Assembly (NCBI GenBank): GCA_037783545.1
Contig: JBBELK010000364.1
Span: forward strand, 558,001-622,000
Source: Henricia sp. BOLD:AAB3569
Lineage: Eukaryota > Echinodermata > Asteroidea > Spinulosida > Echinasteridae
Length of the DNA stretch: 64,000 bases
Direction of reading: 5' to 3'
Position 1 is the stretch's first letter, and every line of letters starts with the position of its first letter. Of the stretch, positions 1 to 11,441 are shown piece after piece. The notes under the pieces are model-generated. The model did no database searches, was not told where the DNA came from, and saw only the letters and a list, made by a program, of their open reading frames with translations. Both the position numbers and the translations under genes were made by a program.

Positions 1-1398
1 AAGCAAATCCACCTTCATTAAGGGGGCTGTGTCACGGTTTGCGCATGCGCAGCAAAACTAGCCCAACTTTTATACGTTTCGTCGCTCGGGTTTTGCATAT
101 ATCCTATTCAATCTTGGCTATCCCTTATAATTTTTTAGAAATTCTGGCAGTGGTGTACTTGTGAAAAAGTTCAATTAGTGCTCTTTTCTTGAGAATAGAT
201 GGCATAATATAGGTCTACTTTATCACACATTTAGCAATGCTCGTGCAGACTTTTTTATCCCATACACGACGTACACGCACGCGCACACACATTGAATGTA
301 GCCTTTCTGCGTCAAACTCTTGGTGGCGCCAGTGCTGTGAAATGCCCAAATGGTCCAAATCCCAAGTCCCAATTCAAGACAAGTGTTTATGAGCAGTTCC
401 TAATTAAATTCTCAATTTAACTCTCAGCTTTTTAGAAGTAAGGCAGAACAAAAGGAGATAGTGGAATTTTATTTATTTTTAGTCAGGCCAGTACCTTATC
501 CATCTTTCAAGAGAACAAAGCAAAAATGTGTGCATGCCTTCGAGAAATTGCACAAAATCACCATTTTGGCTGGTTCCATGGTTATATTTAATGGTCCTAA
601 TACCACAGCAGTCTCTTTCCCACAAAATGAAAAAAATGCATGTGCCATGTGCACACATAAAAGGCTCTCCAATCAAATGTTTGATTGAAATTTTGGGACA
701 TTACAAATCCTATATACATGTACAGTCTTTAATTAAAGTACATGTACAACACTTATGAGCAAGTTTGAATCACGACCATACATCGACTATTTCCAACAGA
801 ATGCAGTCTAGTCAATGATAGTTAGTCATGTCTGGTCGACTATTTGGACACAGTTATGCTGCTCACTGGTACCCATCAAGCATTGAGTTAATGCAGCGAT
901 TTGCACGGAACCAAGTGACTAACCAAAGTCATTCACATTTGCACGTTAGTGTAAATGTGTGTTGCCAGGATGGCGTTCGACCAGTGGTTGACTGTAGTCG
1001 TGAATCGAACTTGCTCCATGATTTCATAGGGCCACCTGCACAAACTTGCAGCTCTTGATTCAAAAATAAACATATTTCCAGACCCGCTTACAACATTTCA
1101 AGGTTTTGCTACATGAAAAAGCCGCAAGTTCCTGATTTTTAAATTACAATAATTTTCTCTTAATCCATGTAATTTATTAGCACTGTATGCTCAGTTACCA
1201 AGACATTATGTGGACATTATTAACATAATTTTGGAAAAGTGCTGATTATACCATGCTTGTAAATCTTGTCTTGAAAAAGCAATTTTCAATTAAAATTCAG
1301 AAATTCTGTTGGAAGTTCAACTATTCTTCTGCTAGTGAAACTATAAACATATCAGACATATTCATCACTGCCTATTTTATAAATCAAATAAAGTATAC

Positions 1399-1518
1399 CT
1401 TGTGGTGGGAATGTGCATGTAAGTCCTGTGAATCCATTGATGCATTGACAATTGAATGATAAAGAACCAACATTTCTGCAGACACCTTGATTCTGGCATG
1501 GGTTGGACGAGCATGGAC
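1399..1518 (-). CDS. EGF-like exon, left 1.6-kb block, copy 3
   Basis: A 120-bp phase 1-1 exon of 40 residues: NPCQNQGVCRNVGSLSFNC and NGFTGLTCTFPPQ. It is the right-block subtype (GVC, 40 residues) with one private S-to-L change. Last exon in the window; the array continues past base 1, so more copies are expected downstream. Confidence 0.92.
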
Positions 1519-3005
1519 CTGGAAAACAAGAAAACATTTGATAATGAGCTTAGAGCCACTTTTGTGTGTGTATGTGTGATTTTTTTTGCATGATGGTGCC
1601 TTCAATAAGCAAATCCACCTTCATTAAGGGGGCTGTGTCACGGTTTGCGCATGCGCAGCAAAACTAGCCCAACTTTTATACGTTTCGTCGCTCGGGTTTT
1701 GCATATATCCTATTCAATCTTGGCTATCCCTTATAATTTTTTAGAAATTCTGGCAGTGGTGTACTTGTGAAAAAGTTCAATTAGTGCTCTTTTCTTGAGA
1801 ATAGATGGCATAATATAGGTCTACTTTATCACACATTTAGCAATGCTCGTGCAGACTTTTTTATCCCATACATGACATGCACGCACGCGCACACACATTG
1901 AATGTAGCCTTTCTGCGTCAAACTCTTGGTGGCGCCAGTGCTGTGAAATGCCCAAATGGTCCAAATCCCAAGTCCCAATTCAAGACAAGTGTTTATGAGC
2001 AGTTCCTAATTAAATTCTCAATTTAACTCTCAGCTTTTTAGAAGTAAGGCAGAACAAAAGGAGATAGTGGAATTTTATTTATTTTTAGTCAGGCCAGTAC
2101 CTTATCCATCTTTCAAGAGAACAAAGCAAAAATGTGTGCATGCCTTCGAGAAATTGCACAAAATCACCATTTTGGCTGGTTCCATGGTTATATTTAATGG
2201 TCCTAATACCACAGCAGTCTCTTTCCCACAAAATGAAAAAAATGCATGTGCCATGTGCACACATAAAAGGCTCTCCAATCAAATGTTTGATTGAAATTTT
2301 GGGACATTACAAATCCTATATACATGTACAGTCTTTAATTAAAGTACATGTACAACACTTATGAGCAAGTTTGAATCACGACCATACATCGACTATTTCC
2401 AACAGAATGCAGTCTAGTCAATGATAGTTAGTCATGTCTGGTCGACCATTTGGACACGGTTATGCTGCTCACTGGTACCCATCAAGCATTGAGTTGATGC
2501 AGCGATTTGCACGGAACCAAGTGACTAACCAAAGTCATTCGCATTTGCACGTTAGTGTGAATGTGTGTTGCCAGGATGGCGTTCGACCAGTGGTTGACTC
2601 TAGTCGTGAATCGAACTTGCTCCATGATTTCATGGGGCCACCTGCACAAACTTGCAGCTCTTGATTCAAAAATAAACATATTTCCAGACCTGCTTACAAC
2701 ATTTCAAGGTTTTGCTACATGAAAAAGCCGCAATATTCCCGATTTTTAAATAACAATAATTTTCTCTTAATCCATGTAATTTATTAGCACTGTATGCTCA
2801 GTTACCAGGACATTATGTGGACATTATTAACATAATTTTGGAAAAGTGCTGATTATACCATGCTTGTAAATCTTGTCTTGAAGAAGCAATTTTCAATTAA
2901 AATTCAGAAATTCTGTTGGAAGTTCAACTATTCTTCTGCTAGTGAAACTATAAACATATCAGACATATTCATCACTGCCTATTTTATAAATCAAATAAAG
3001 TATAC

Positions 3006-3122
3006 CTTGTGGTGGGATTGTGCATGTAAGTCCTGTGAATCCATTGATGCATTGACAATTGAATGAAGAACCAACAGTTATGCAGCCACCTTGATTCTGG
3101 CATGGGTTGGACGAGCATGGAC
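3006..3122 (-). CDS. EGF-like exon, left 1.6-kb block, copy 2
   Basis: A 117-bp phase 1-1 exon of 39 residues: NPCQNQGGCITVGSSFNC and NGFTGLTCTIPPQ. Six cysteines. Acceptor is TGCCAG and donor is G|GTATAC. It shares GGC and the 39-residue length with the copy at 4268, so these two form a subtype. Confidence 0.92.
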
Positions 3123-4267
3123 CTGGCAAACAATAAAACATTTGATAATGAGCTTAGAGCCACTTTTGTGTATGTGTGATTTTTTTGGCATGATGGTGCC
3201 TTCAATAAGCATAAATCCACCTTCATTAAAGGGGCTGTGTCACGGTTTGCGCATGCGCAGCAAAACTAGCCCAACTTTTATACGTTTCGTCGCTCGGGTT
3301 TTGCATATATCCTATTCAATCTTGGCTATCCCTTATCATTTTTTAGTAATTCTGGCAGTGGTGTACTTGTGAAAATGTTCAATTAGTGCTCTTTTCTTGA
3401 GAATAGATGGCATAATATAGGCCTACATGTACTTTATCACACATTTAGCAATGCTCGTGCAGACTTTTTTATCCCATACACGACGTACACGCACGCACAC
3501 ACACATTCAATGTAGCCTTTCCGCGTCAAACTCTTAATAGCGCCAGTGCTGTGAAATGCCCAAATGGTCCAAATCCCAAGTCCCAATTCAAGACAAGTGT
3601 TTATGAGCAGTTCTTAATTCAATTCTCAATTCAACTCTCAGCTTTTTAGAAGTAAGGCAGAACAAAAGGAGATAGTGGAATTTTATTTATTTTTTAGTCA
3701 GGCCAGTACCTTATCCATCTTTCAAGAGAACAAAGCAAAAATGTGTGCATGCCTTCGAGAAATTGCACAAAATCACCATTTTGGCTGGTTCCATGGTTAT
3801 ATTTAATGGTCCTAATACCACGGCAGTCTCTTTCACACAAAATTATAAAAATGCATGTGCCATGTGCACACATGAAAGGCTTTCCAATCAAATGTTTGAT
3901 TGAAATTTTGGGACATTACAAATCCTATATACATGTACAGTCTTTAATTAAAGTACATGTACAACACTTATGAGCAAGTTTGAATCACGACCATACATCG
4001 ACTATTTCCAACAGAATGCAGTCTAGTCAATGATAGTTAGTCATGTCTGGTCGACTATTTGGACACGGTTATGCTGCTCACTGGTACCCATCAAGCATTG
4101 AGTTGATGCAGCGTTTTGCACGGAACCAAGTGACTAAACCAAAGCCATTCGCATTTGCACGTTAGTGTGAATGTGTGTTGGAAGTTCAACTATTCTTCTG
4201 CTAGTGAAACTATAAACATATCAGACATAATAATCACTGCCTATTTTAGAAATCAAATAAAGTATAC

Positions 4268-4384
4268 CTTGTGGTGAGATTGTGCATGTAAGTCCTGTGA
4301 ATCCATTGATGCATTGACAATTGAATGAAGAACCAACATTTGTGCAGCCACCTTGATTCTGGCATGGGTTGGACGAGCATGGAC
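4268..4384 (-). CDS. EGF-like exon, left 1.6-kb block, copy 1
   Basis: A 117-bp phase 1-1 exon of 39 residues: NPCQNQGGCTNVGSSFNC and NGFTGLTCTISPQ. Six cysteines. One residue shorter than the right-block copies (SS instead of SSS or SLS). Its downstream intron has lost about 345 bp relative to the other units. Confidence 0.92.
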
Positions 4385-4849
4385 CTGGCAAACAAACAAA
4401 CATTTGATAATGAGCTTAGAGCCACTTTTGTGTATGTGTGATTTTGTTTGCATGATGGTGCCTTCAATGAGCAAATCCACCTTCACTAAAGGGGCTGTGT
4501 CACGGTTTGCGCATGCACAGCAAAACTAGCCCAACTTTTATAAGTTTCGTTGCTCGGGTTTTGCATATCCTATTCAATCTTGGCCATCCCTTATAATATT
4601 TTAGTAATTCTGGCAGTTGTGTACTTGTCAACTGTCAGGTCGTCCTGATGCATGTCTCAATAAGACTTATTAAGCATGTCTCACTCTGAAGAATTATTGC
4701 TCACAACCAACTTTTGTTCAACTAGTTTTTATTTAAAAGAATAAAGCTGGTTCATTGTTATTTCACTATGCGGAAATGGCTGAAATTATTGAGCTTAATA
4801 CTGTAACACAACGTTTTAAAAACAGTGTTGAGTATTTTTCAAGACAGAT

Positions 4850-5165
4850 TACATGATTGGACGACTTTTAAAACAGGAACAACATCATAACATTAAACTA
4901 AAGAATAATGTTGATAAACTGCATTGAAGAAATTTCAGTCACACGGAATAATATGTCAGAAAACGTTACAAATCCATGCATGGTTTTTGTGTTGAATGAA
5001 TGGTAGAAAAATTGTTTGCAAACAATTTTAAAAAAAACCTTCAGTTGGCAATTTTAATATCTCACAAAAATAGCATTTACAAAACAATCATGTGGTGTTT
5101 ATTATCACCGCTATCAACAGTTTTTCTCTTGTCAACTCATGAAGTAAAATGTTGCAAATCCATGC
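4850..5165. repeat. Intron segment shared with 39955-40280
   Basis: About 315 bp alignable with small indels (shared GAAATTTCAGTCACA/GCCACA, GCATGGTTTTTGTGTTGAATGA, TTGGCAATTT, CATGTGGTGTTTATTATC). No terminal repeats seen. Either a dispersed element or a remnant of old intron duplication. Confidence 0.7.
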
Positions 5166-5344
5166 CAACAGCAGCGACTGTACATTAGTTATGGCAAATA
5201 TAGTGATTATTACATCGGTTCCGAGGATGTTAAATGAATGTGTCATATTAATTGCATATAAACAGGTCGTTTGTTTGTTTTGTTGAAAGGATTTACACAA
5301 TTTACAAATTACAACCAAATTAAAAAGTGATTTTTTTTAAATTT

Positions 5345-5460
5345 TTGTTAATGTAAGCCAAGGACCTGGGTTCAAATCCAAGTCGGGGCACTGCAATTTT
5401 CTTGTGTTTCTCAATTCATCTTTCAAAAATATCTCTGGTTCAGCAGTGAAACATTTTTTA
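5345..5460 (+). mobile_element. tRNA-like SINE fragment
   Basis: B-box-like CTGGGTTCAAATCCAAGT, then CTTGTGTTTCTCAATTCATC. Only a partial head. Confidence 0.45.
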
Positions 5461-5481
5461 GCGACATGTCCTTTAGTTTAA

Positions 5482-6258
5482 AGGGACACACCGGCTTTGT
5501 TGGGCTATTTTGGGCTCGAAATAGACCTATACATTATTCTGAAGAGCTTTCCATAGTAAATTAGATATATCCTGAAAAGACGCCGTCAAGTTTGGCCGTT
5601 TTTTAGCATTTTTCAAAAATTCAAAGTCACGTGACTTTTCGGAACCAGATTCTGGTTCCGAAATGTCACGTGGTCTTGTGAGTTAGTTGTATTTCCAGCC
5701 GTAGGAACCAGCGCGAAGTGCGAGTTGCTTTTGTCATATGGGTTAGTTTCTCTTATTGTTGGAAAATAATGTCCTACGAACACTATGTGCATACCGTATT
5801 TTCCAATATGTACACAAATCTGCCAACAGATTTCATAAGAAAGGTGTTGATTTTTGTGTCTTCGCTTCGCGCTCGCGGTGATCAATAATATCCGAAGAAA
5901 AAACAGCATAGGACTATTGAGGGCGCTAAAGATACCAAAACGTTGCGTTCGATGTGCTTCCTCGAGTCAGCGCTGACCTGAAGGATCATGCAAGGTGTGA
6001 TGAGTCAGGGAAAACAAGGAATCAAGGTTAAACACGTGTCAACCCATATCGAACGCCACCTTTATTTACAAACACATGATACATAAAACATCGCGGTAGC
6101 TGGTAAAACGTATAGCCCAACATTTGTCTCTTTTGTTAATTTTAAACATTTCTAGTTAATTACGTGACATTTTTATAAATTTTTTCACGACCATCAAAAT
6201 ATTATTGTCAAGAATGCTAGATTGCTACATTATGTAAACAGTAAGCTGGTGTGTCCCT
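5482..6258. mobile_element. TTAA-flanked MITE, 777 bp
   Basis: Terminal inverted repeats start AGGGACACACCGGCTT and end AAGCTGGTGTGTCCCT, directly flanked by TTAA (5478-5481 and 6259-6262). TTAA targets are typical of piggyBac-type elements. No transposase frame. Contains a near-perfect palindrome around 5632-5669 and a 98-codon open frame with no recognisable match. Related fragments occur at 17639 and in every 4.65-kb unit. Confidence 0.85.
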
Positions 6259-6301
6259 TTAAATAAATTTTAAAAATGAAACAAAATGTGAAACAAAATA
6301 A

Positions 6302-6330
6302 AACCCTGCTGGATCCATCAAGCAGGGTTT
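6302..6330. other. Short hairpin
   Basis: AAACCCTGCT and AGCAGGGTTT with a 9-base loop, just outside the 777-bp MITE. Confidence 0.6.
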
Positions 6331-6339
6331 GACGGATCT

Positions 6340-8080
6340 GTGAATTAAAGCTTCTGATACAGTGCTTTAGAGAGTCCAATCCAGGACATGGCATATTCTG
6401 TGCAAAACTTTTGAACAACACTGACCTATTATGTGATGAGCATATTGCTTGTGCTTGTACATGCCGTGCACGCAAGTACGATATGCAAGCACGCAAGTAT
6501 GGAATGTCCAAAAATCTGCAGCTGATTTCATGAAACCTTACGCACTGTGTATGCCCACTTGCGCAACTTTTTATTGCATAATTTGCGCAACATTTCTGCA
6601 ATACACACATGTAGTTACACGTAAGCTATGGGGCCTATGCCATTTTCAAAAGTTGGACATCTACGTACTTTTTTTTTTAAGCACGTTCAATTATAACCGC
6701 TACATAGTGTGTACACGCGACTATATGCGTTCTCCGCGACCAAGCACATACCATTTTAGGACAAGGGCACAGTGGTTTAAGACCCAGACATTTCGGCCGA
6801 TTTTGGTTTGCAGTTTTTTGACTTATAACAAGTCAGTTGTATCTGAAAAAATTGATTTGGGGCGAAAAAGCTGTTTTGTGCCCCGAAAAATTGCCTATTT
6901 TAACTGTACAGTTAAAAGTATGAGAATAAACCGAGTAATTAAAACGTCCAGTCATCTGAACTAAATCTCATATTTTCCCGAATAGAACAACATTTAAAAA
7001 AAAATGTTCTATGTATTATAATTTAGTCCTCGAAATGCTCTTTCCGGTGGTATAATGATTGTTTTAAATAATTATTAGTAAAGTGGCAAACGAAGCAGTG
7101 CTATCTTATCGAGAAGTTTTGAAAAATATGAAAAACACACAAAATGTGTTTAGTCAGATATTTTTACAATCAGCCATAAACGGCCAAGGCAAAACTTTCT
7201 ACTCTTATCAAAAAATTTTACCTTGGTTACTTGGCTACAAAAGTAATCTGCCGCAAAATCTCTTTGAGCGAAATAAATCGACCTTTTCAAAGACGTCTAC
7301 GGCCCACATTGCTCCCTACAGCTATCGCATAGTAAATAAATAGCGCCCTCTATTGACGACAGTTGTCGACAGTGAGCAACGTCGTGGCTCTAGCTAGCTC
7401 TACGAGGTCCATTGTGTGAACTTCTCGTCAGGTTTCCGATGAAAGTGGTGAAAAATAAGTTGGACGGCAAAAACCGAGATTATTCGAGAGGAAAAGGTCG
7501 CACGACATTTTGAATTGTGAGGGATATAAGTGGGGGAAATAAAAAGGGCTGGAAAAATAAAGGCTGTTCATCAGGAAAAAGCATCTTGATGAACTATTGG
7601 CTTAGGCATTTCTGGTTTTGCCAAAGTCTCATGAGGAAAACCGAATGGACACTTTATCACCGACTGTGGTATAAAGGCGCTCTATTTGTCATCTACTTCA
7701 GTGGCTTCCGAGGTTGATGTTCAGGAGAAAGAAACACAATATGAACGTCCCAAAATATGATTTAAATATGCGTTTTTAACAAACCACTCCAGAGAACACT
7801 TCAAACGATCCGCCAGAATTCGGCATCAGCAGCATCAGCTCAACGGGAGTTTGAAATGGGCATAACTTCAAACGATGTGAAAGTAATCGTCAATAGAAGG
7901 CGCTTTAGCTTTCGTGAACTGCGTGCGTTTTAGAGCCTCTTGGAGGTTTTGCGGCTGGGTAATGAGCTGTTTTGGATTGCAAATAGGTTGAATGGGTGTG
8001 CAAAGTGACTACATCAAAGGTATATTGAAGTAAGTTTGTGATATTTTGTCATGTCTGGGTGGTACTGGCTTTTAAACCAC
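6340..8080. other. Intron, nothing recognised
   Basis: Part of the 4.9-kb intron between EGF exons 9250 and 4384. Open frames of up to 171 codons occur on the plus strand but are low-complexity in composition, lack domain motifs and have no splice support. Confidence 0.6.
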
Positions 8081-8154
8081 TGTGAAGGGGGAATTTATTA
8101 TTTATTATTATTTTTTATATTCATTATTTTTTTTTTTAGGGCCCCACCTTGGGG

Positions 8155-8204
8155 GTCAGAGAAGTGGATTCACAAGTCTCAGTGTGAATCCACCCTTCTC
8201 TGAC
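8155..8204. other. Near-perfect 50-bp hairpin
   Basis: GTCAGAGAAGTGGATTCACA and its complement TGTGAATCCACCCTTCTCTG face each other with an 8-base loop. Follows a T-rich tract. Confidence 0.75.
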
Positions 8205-8289
8205 TGCACGGTGGTGCGATTTAAAAAAATTAAAAATCCCCCCTCGTCCAAAAATGGTACGTGCTTGGTCGCAGAGAGTGTGTAGTCCC

Positions 8290-8760
8290 TACACACACAC
8301 ACACGTAGGTGCGAATCGACATACAATCGCGGACGTCCCTTTGTTCCTCTTTTGTTTGGACATAGTCTATTTTTCCTTACTCTCGTTGGTTTTGTACAGG
8401 AGCGGACGTTCGCTTGCCAATCGCGGACGATATTGTTTTCTTTGTTAGACCTCCCTAAAACGTCCACGATTGTTTGGGAGAACAAACGCACACACACACA
8501 ACCTTTACACCCTTATGGGGTACCTCTTTTGTTACCCTCCCACGTACTTCCCTTTGTCTACCCTTTGTTCCCATTGTCAAAACTCTTCCCATACATGTAG
8601 GTAAAGCACTGGTCAAACCTTGTGGCGTACTAAGTAGACAAAGACCAACTTGTGGGGTACCTTTGTTCCTTGTGGGGTAGCATTCTCCTGGGTACGCCAC
8701 TAGTGTGTCAAAACAGATTCACACACCCATACTTGTATTTGCCGGCAATCGTGGACCTAA
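8290..8760. other. Intron stretch, probable old repeat
   Basis: CGCGGACG words, CACACACA tracts and several GGGGTACC/GTTACCC words suggest a decayed repeat; no termini found. Overlapping short frames on both strands are unconvincing. Confidence 0.4.
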
Positions 8761-8855
8761 CTCGATTTACCTTATACTGTAGGAAAGAATTTCTTTAATG
8801 AGTACACCCAACTTAATTTTACCTAAAGCTAGAGAGATGAAATTTAAACGTAAAT

Positions 8856-8967
8856 GGTTCTCAAACCTCTATAGGTTTGAGAACCAATAATTATAGTTGG
8901 TTCTCAAACCTATATATGTTTGAGAACTAGTAATTGGTTCTCAAACCAATTACTAGTTCTCAAACCA
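8856..8967. repeat. Cluster of GGTTCTCAAACC hairpins
   Basis: Three successive inverted repeats built from GGTTCTCAAACC and GGTTTGAGAACC (8856-8885, 8899-8928, 8928-8955), then a fourth half copy. The AT-rich loops differ. Confidence 0.85.
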
Positions 8968-9044
8968 ATGCGCGTGTGCCAAATTCGTGCCACGAAATAC
9001 GCAGCTCCATAGCAAAGGCATAGAGCTGCGTATTTGGTGGCCTA
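8968..9044. mobile_element. Fragment of the palindromic TTAA MITE
   Basis: Carries only the central foldback (CGTGCCACGAAATACGCAGC and its partner); both termini are lost. Confidence 0.7.
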
Positions 9045-9249
9045 TTTGTGATACAGAATGCATACACAATAAAAAAGAATGCCCTTTCGTGAAATTGAAT
9101 TGAGTTCGAGGATGTCTGTCCAAATTCATACGACAACGAGCGTGTAATCCTCAAAACCGAATGACGATTTTGCGAAATTGGCCAGGAAAACCTATATTAT
9201 GTAATTACATAACAGGAAAAACAAGGAAAAATAAATAAAAATGACATAC

Positions 9250-9369
9250 CCAATTGGCAGTTGTCTCCGGAATATCCAAGGAGACATTGGCAAAAGAATG
9301 TATTTCCATTAACACTGCATGTGCCTCCATTTATACAAGGATTGTTGCTACATGGGACAACGGTACCCT
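9250..9369 (-). CDS. EGF-like exon
   Basis: A 120-bp phase 1-1 exon of 40 residues: GTVVPCSNNPCINGGTCSVNG and FFCQCLLGYSGDNC. Six cysteines. Acceptor is TTTCAG and donor is G|GTATGT. Not a member of the 1.6-kb array; it sits between the two array blocks, with the divergent HYR-like exon. Confidence 0.9.
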
Positions 9370-9859
9370 CTGAAAAGGACAAAAATGTACATGCATCAAT
9401 AACATTGCAAGATTTTGAAATGTTCCTGTGTAACCGTGAAAAATAACACACATGATGGGGTACCGTGACCATGTGGTTTGGGCTGTTGACTTGCAACATC
9501 TGAGTGAAAACTCGGACTGAATGTCAAATGCCTTGGGGGTGGGACGAAGCTAATAATCAGCTTGAAATGAAATATTTTTTACTGCATGACCAGATGACTG
9601 AGCAGAAATTGTCCACAGCGCTGCATGTGCAGGACTAGTACAGTATGCAATGGGTAAATTTGGACGATAACATACAGGGGCAACAGTCAAAATAGAGTTC
9701 TAAACTTGCATCAGCCGACACATTTCCTATGAAATTAGCCTTGAAACCGAGTCAAAACCAATTTCTACACTCAATTGGTTTTGCATTAAGACGGAATTTC
9801 AACAAAGCAAGAAAGTGCCAAAGTTTTCTTGCGAGATTTTAATGGGAATTCAATGTTAA

Positions 9860-9991
9860 AGGCACAGGCTCGTCGGCAATGCGCGCCCGCCAAATGTGTG
9901 CCACGCAATACGCAGCTCCATAGCAAAGGCATGGAGCTGCGTGTTTCGAGCACGAATTGGGCGGGCGCGCATTGCTGACGAGCCTGTGCCT
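9860..9991. mobile_element. Palindromic TTAA MITE, 132 bp
   Basis: An almost complete foldback: AGGCACAGGCTCGTC at one end and its complement at the other, flanked by TTAA (9856-9859, 9992-9995). Second copy at 16362-16484 and a fragment at 8968-9044. Confidence 0.88.
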
Positions 9992-10078
9992 TTAAACCAA
10001 ACAATCTTTGTTTGTACCTAAATGTTTTGCATGTGCATAATATTTAGTATAATTAGTGCAATTGCACCAGTGTGTTAC

Positions 10079-10342
10079 CTGAGACAGTTACGGTACTAGT
10101 GCAAAAGTGGGTACTTCCTCCAAATGCTGTATAGACTGTAACGGTTCTGGTTTCTGTTCCACTCTGAGGAATGACGACTTCATATGAATCAGGTGCAAAT
10201 ATTTGTGTAGTTCCTTCAAAGTATAAAAACACAACTGTAGCCTGTAGGGCTCCAATGGCTGTTGGCTCTGGTAGATTGACAGAGACAGTTGACCCAGCAT
10301 TTCCTGTGGCAGTTGGCGGATCACTGCAAATGATCATAAAGC
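10079..10342 (-). CDS. Divergent HYR-like domain exon
   Basis: A 264-bp phase 1-1 exon of 88 residues. It starts FMIICSDPPTATGNAG, contains VSVNLPEPTAIGALQ, and ends VTVYTAFGGSTHFCTSTVTV. The end fits the HYR TYTATDxxGNxAxC pattern loosely, while the CP motif and the DNSG turn are gone. Acceptor is TTCTAG. A nearer AG (TTTGCAG) would give the wrong phase. Donor is G|GTAACA. It could be another beta-sandwich module; HYR-like is the best fit by exon length, phase and C-terminal motif. Confidence 0.72.
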
Positions 10343-10533
10343 CTAGAAATATTTGGGAAAAAAAAAAGCAATGTCAGATTCTCACATAACTAGTTAAAAG
10401 TTACAATTTTTTGTTGCCTCTAATTTGCATGGATGAGTCAAAACAGACCTTCATGATACCTACCAAGCTTTATGATACCTATTTACTCTACCTTCTGTAA
10501 ATTGAAAGTAGTCAAGGCAAAGTGCGGGCCTGC

Positions 10534-11146
10534 CAATAGACCAATCCAGTAAGCTCCGCCCATTCTGGAATAAATCAATCACAGCCTCAATCTCCATTTT
10601 GGTGACCCGAGTCCTCAAAATTTTGTGCACAGAGATACGGCAAACTGCAGTACATGTACGAGTGACGCAAAAACACAATAAACATGATTTTTATCAGCGC
10701 CCAGGACCCTAGCCAGTTTTCATGTATTCATAAATACTTGTGTAAATCGGTAAAACTCACCAAAATTAGCTGGTCGTTTTGCCATATTTTGCATTCACTT
10801 TCCTACACCGCGTTCTAGATGTGCTGTTTTTGTTCGATCGAAAATAGCCCAACTGCTGGAGTTGAGTTGTTTTATGTTCGATCGCGTGCGTTACGTGTAA
10901 AGCTAGCGTGTTGTTATGTGCACGCACATTAACGGATACTTGTCACAGTGCACATTTTGCTTTCCAGCGTGCAGTTTCTGTGTGCGTGAGTATGTTCCAT
11001 ACGCGCTGACCAGGGCGCGGGCATGGCCGGAAAGCAGTAAGCAAAATGTTATGTTGCCACGCGACTCCACTGCACACGTTTCTCGCATGTGTGCGATGTT
11101 GCTAGGCAATTGCTAAATGGGCAGGGCTTACTGGATCGGTCTATTG
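10534..11146. mobile_element. TIR element, 613 bp
   Basis: CAATAGACCAATCCAGTAAG at the left and a matching inverted copy ending CGGTCTATTG at the right. No clear target duplication and no transposase frame. Confidence 0.7.
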
Positions 11147-11420
11147 TACCAAGTACCAGAGAGTGGGTGCAAGTGTCGGAGGATGTTCATATTTTTTCAT
11201 CAAGCTTTAAGCTTGTTCCCATTGAACTTTTACTTCTGCTACCTTTAGGGAACATTCCTGTGTAATTTTACCGTGCATTCCTATTAGCCATTTGTTTTCA
11301 GTGCCCATGCGGACAGTTGCCGTGACCCCACTTTAAACTTTCCCTGTGCAAGCATGTTATTTACTGTAGGGTCCAATACGTTTACAGTGCAAACCTTTTC
11401 CCAATGGACTAAATACAACC

Positions 11421-11441
11421 CATTATTATTATTATTATTTC
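11421..11441. repeat. ATT microsatellite at array edge
   Basis: About six ATT repeats directly next to the point where right-block array homology begins. Confidence 0.8.

Larger units (their letters stand above)
1..4660. repeat. 1.6-kb EGF array, left block
   Basis: Two full units with a 1,607-bp period (exon ends 1399 and 3006) plus a third shortened unit around the exon at 4268. Each unit has one EGF exon, a fragment of the GGGGCTGTGTCAC MITE, and a 905-bp intron segment. Base 1 falls inside a unit (it matches base 1608), so the block extends leftward out of the window. The short open frames in the units are repeated noise. Confidence 0.93.

Noticed and set aside
461-1058. Repeated open frames of 65-78 codons in each 1.6-kb unit, on both strands
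   Set aside because: They overlap each other on both strands, start inside intron repeat sequence, show no domain and are repeated only because the unit is.
6449-6964. 171-codon plus-strand open frame
   Set aside because: The longest single frame in the window, but it runs through intron DNA with no recognisable domain or partner exons; expected by chance in 64 kb.
8156-8497. 113-codon minus-strand frame
   Set aside because: Runs through a hairpin and CA-rich tract; no motif and no splice support.
8856-8967. CRISPR-like spaced repeats
   Set aside because: Repeats alternate in orientation, spacers are short and irregular, and the genome is eukaryotic.
10079-10326. Alternative start of the HYR-like exon at TTTGCAG
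   Set aside because: It would give phase 2 on entry and break the frame with every other exon; the TTCTAG site 16 bp upstream gives phase 1.
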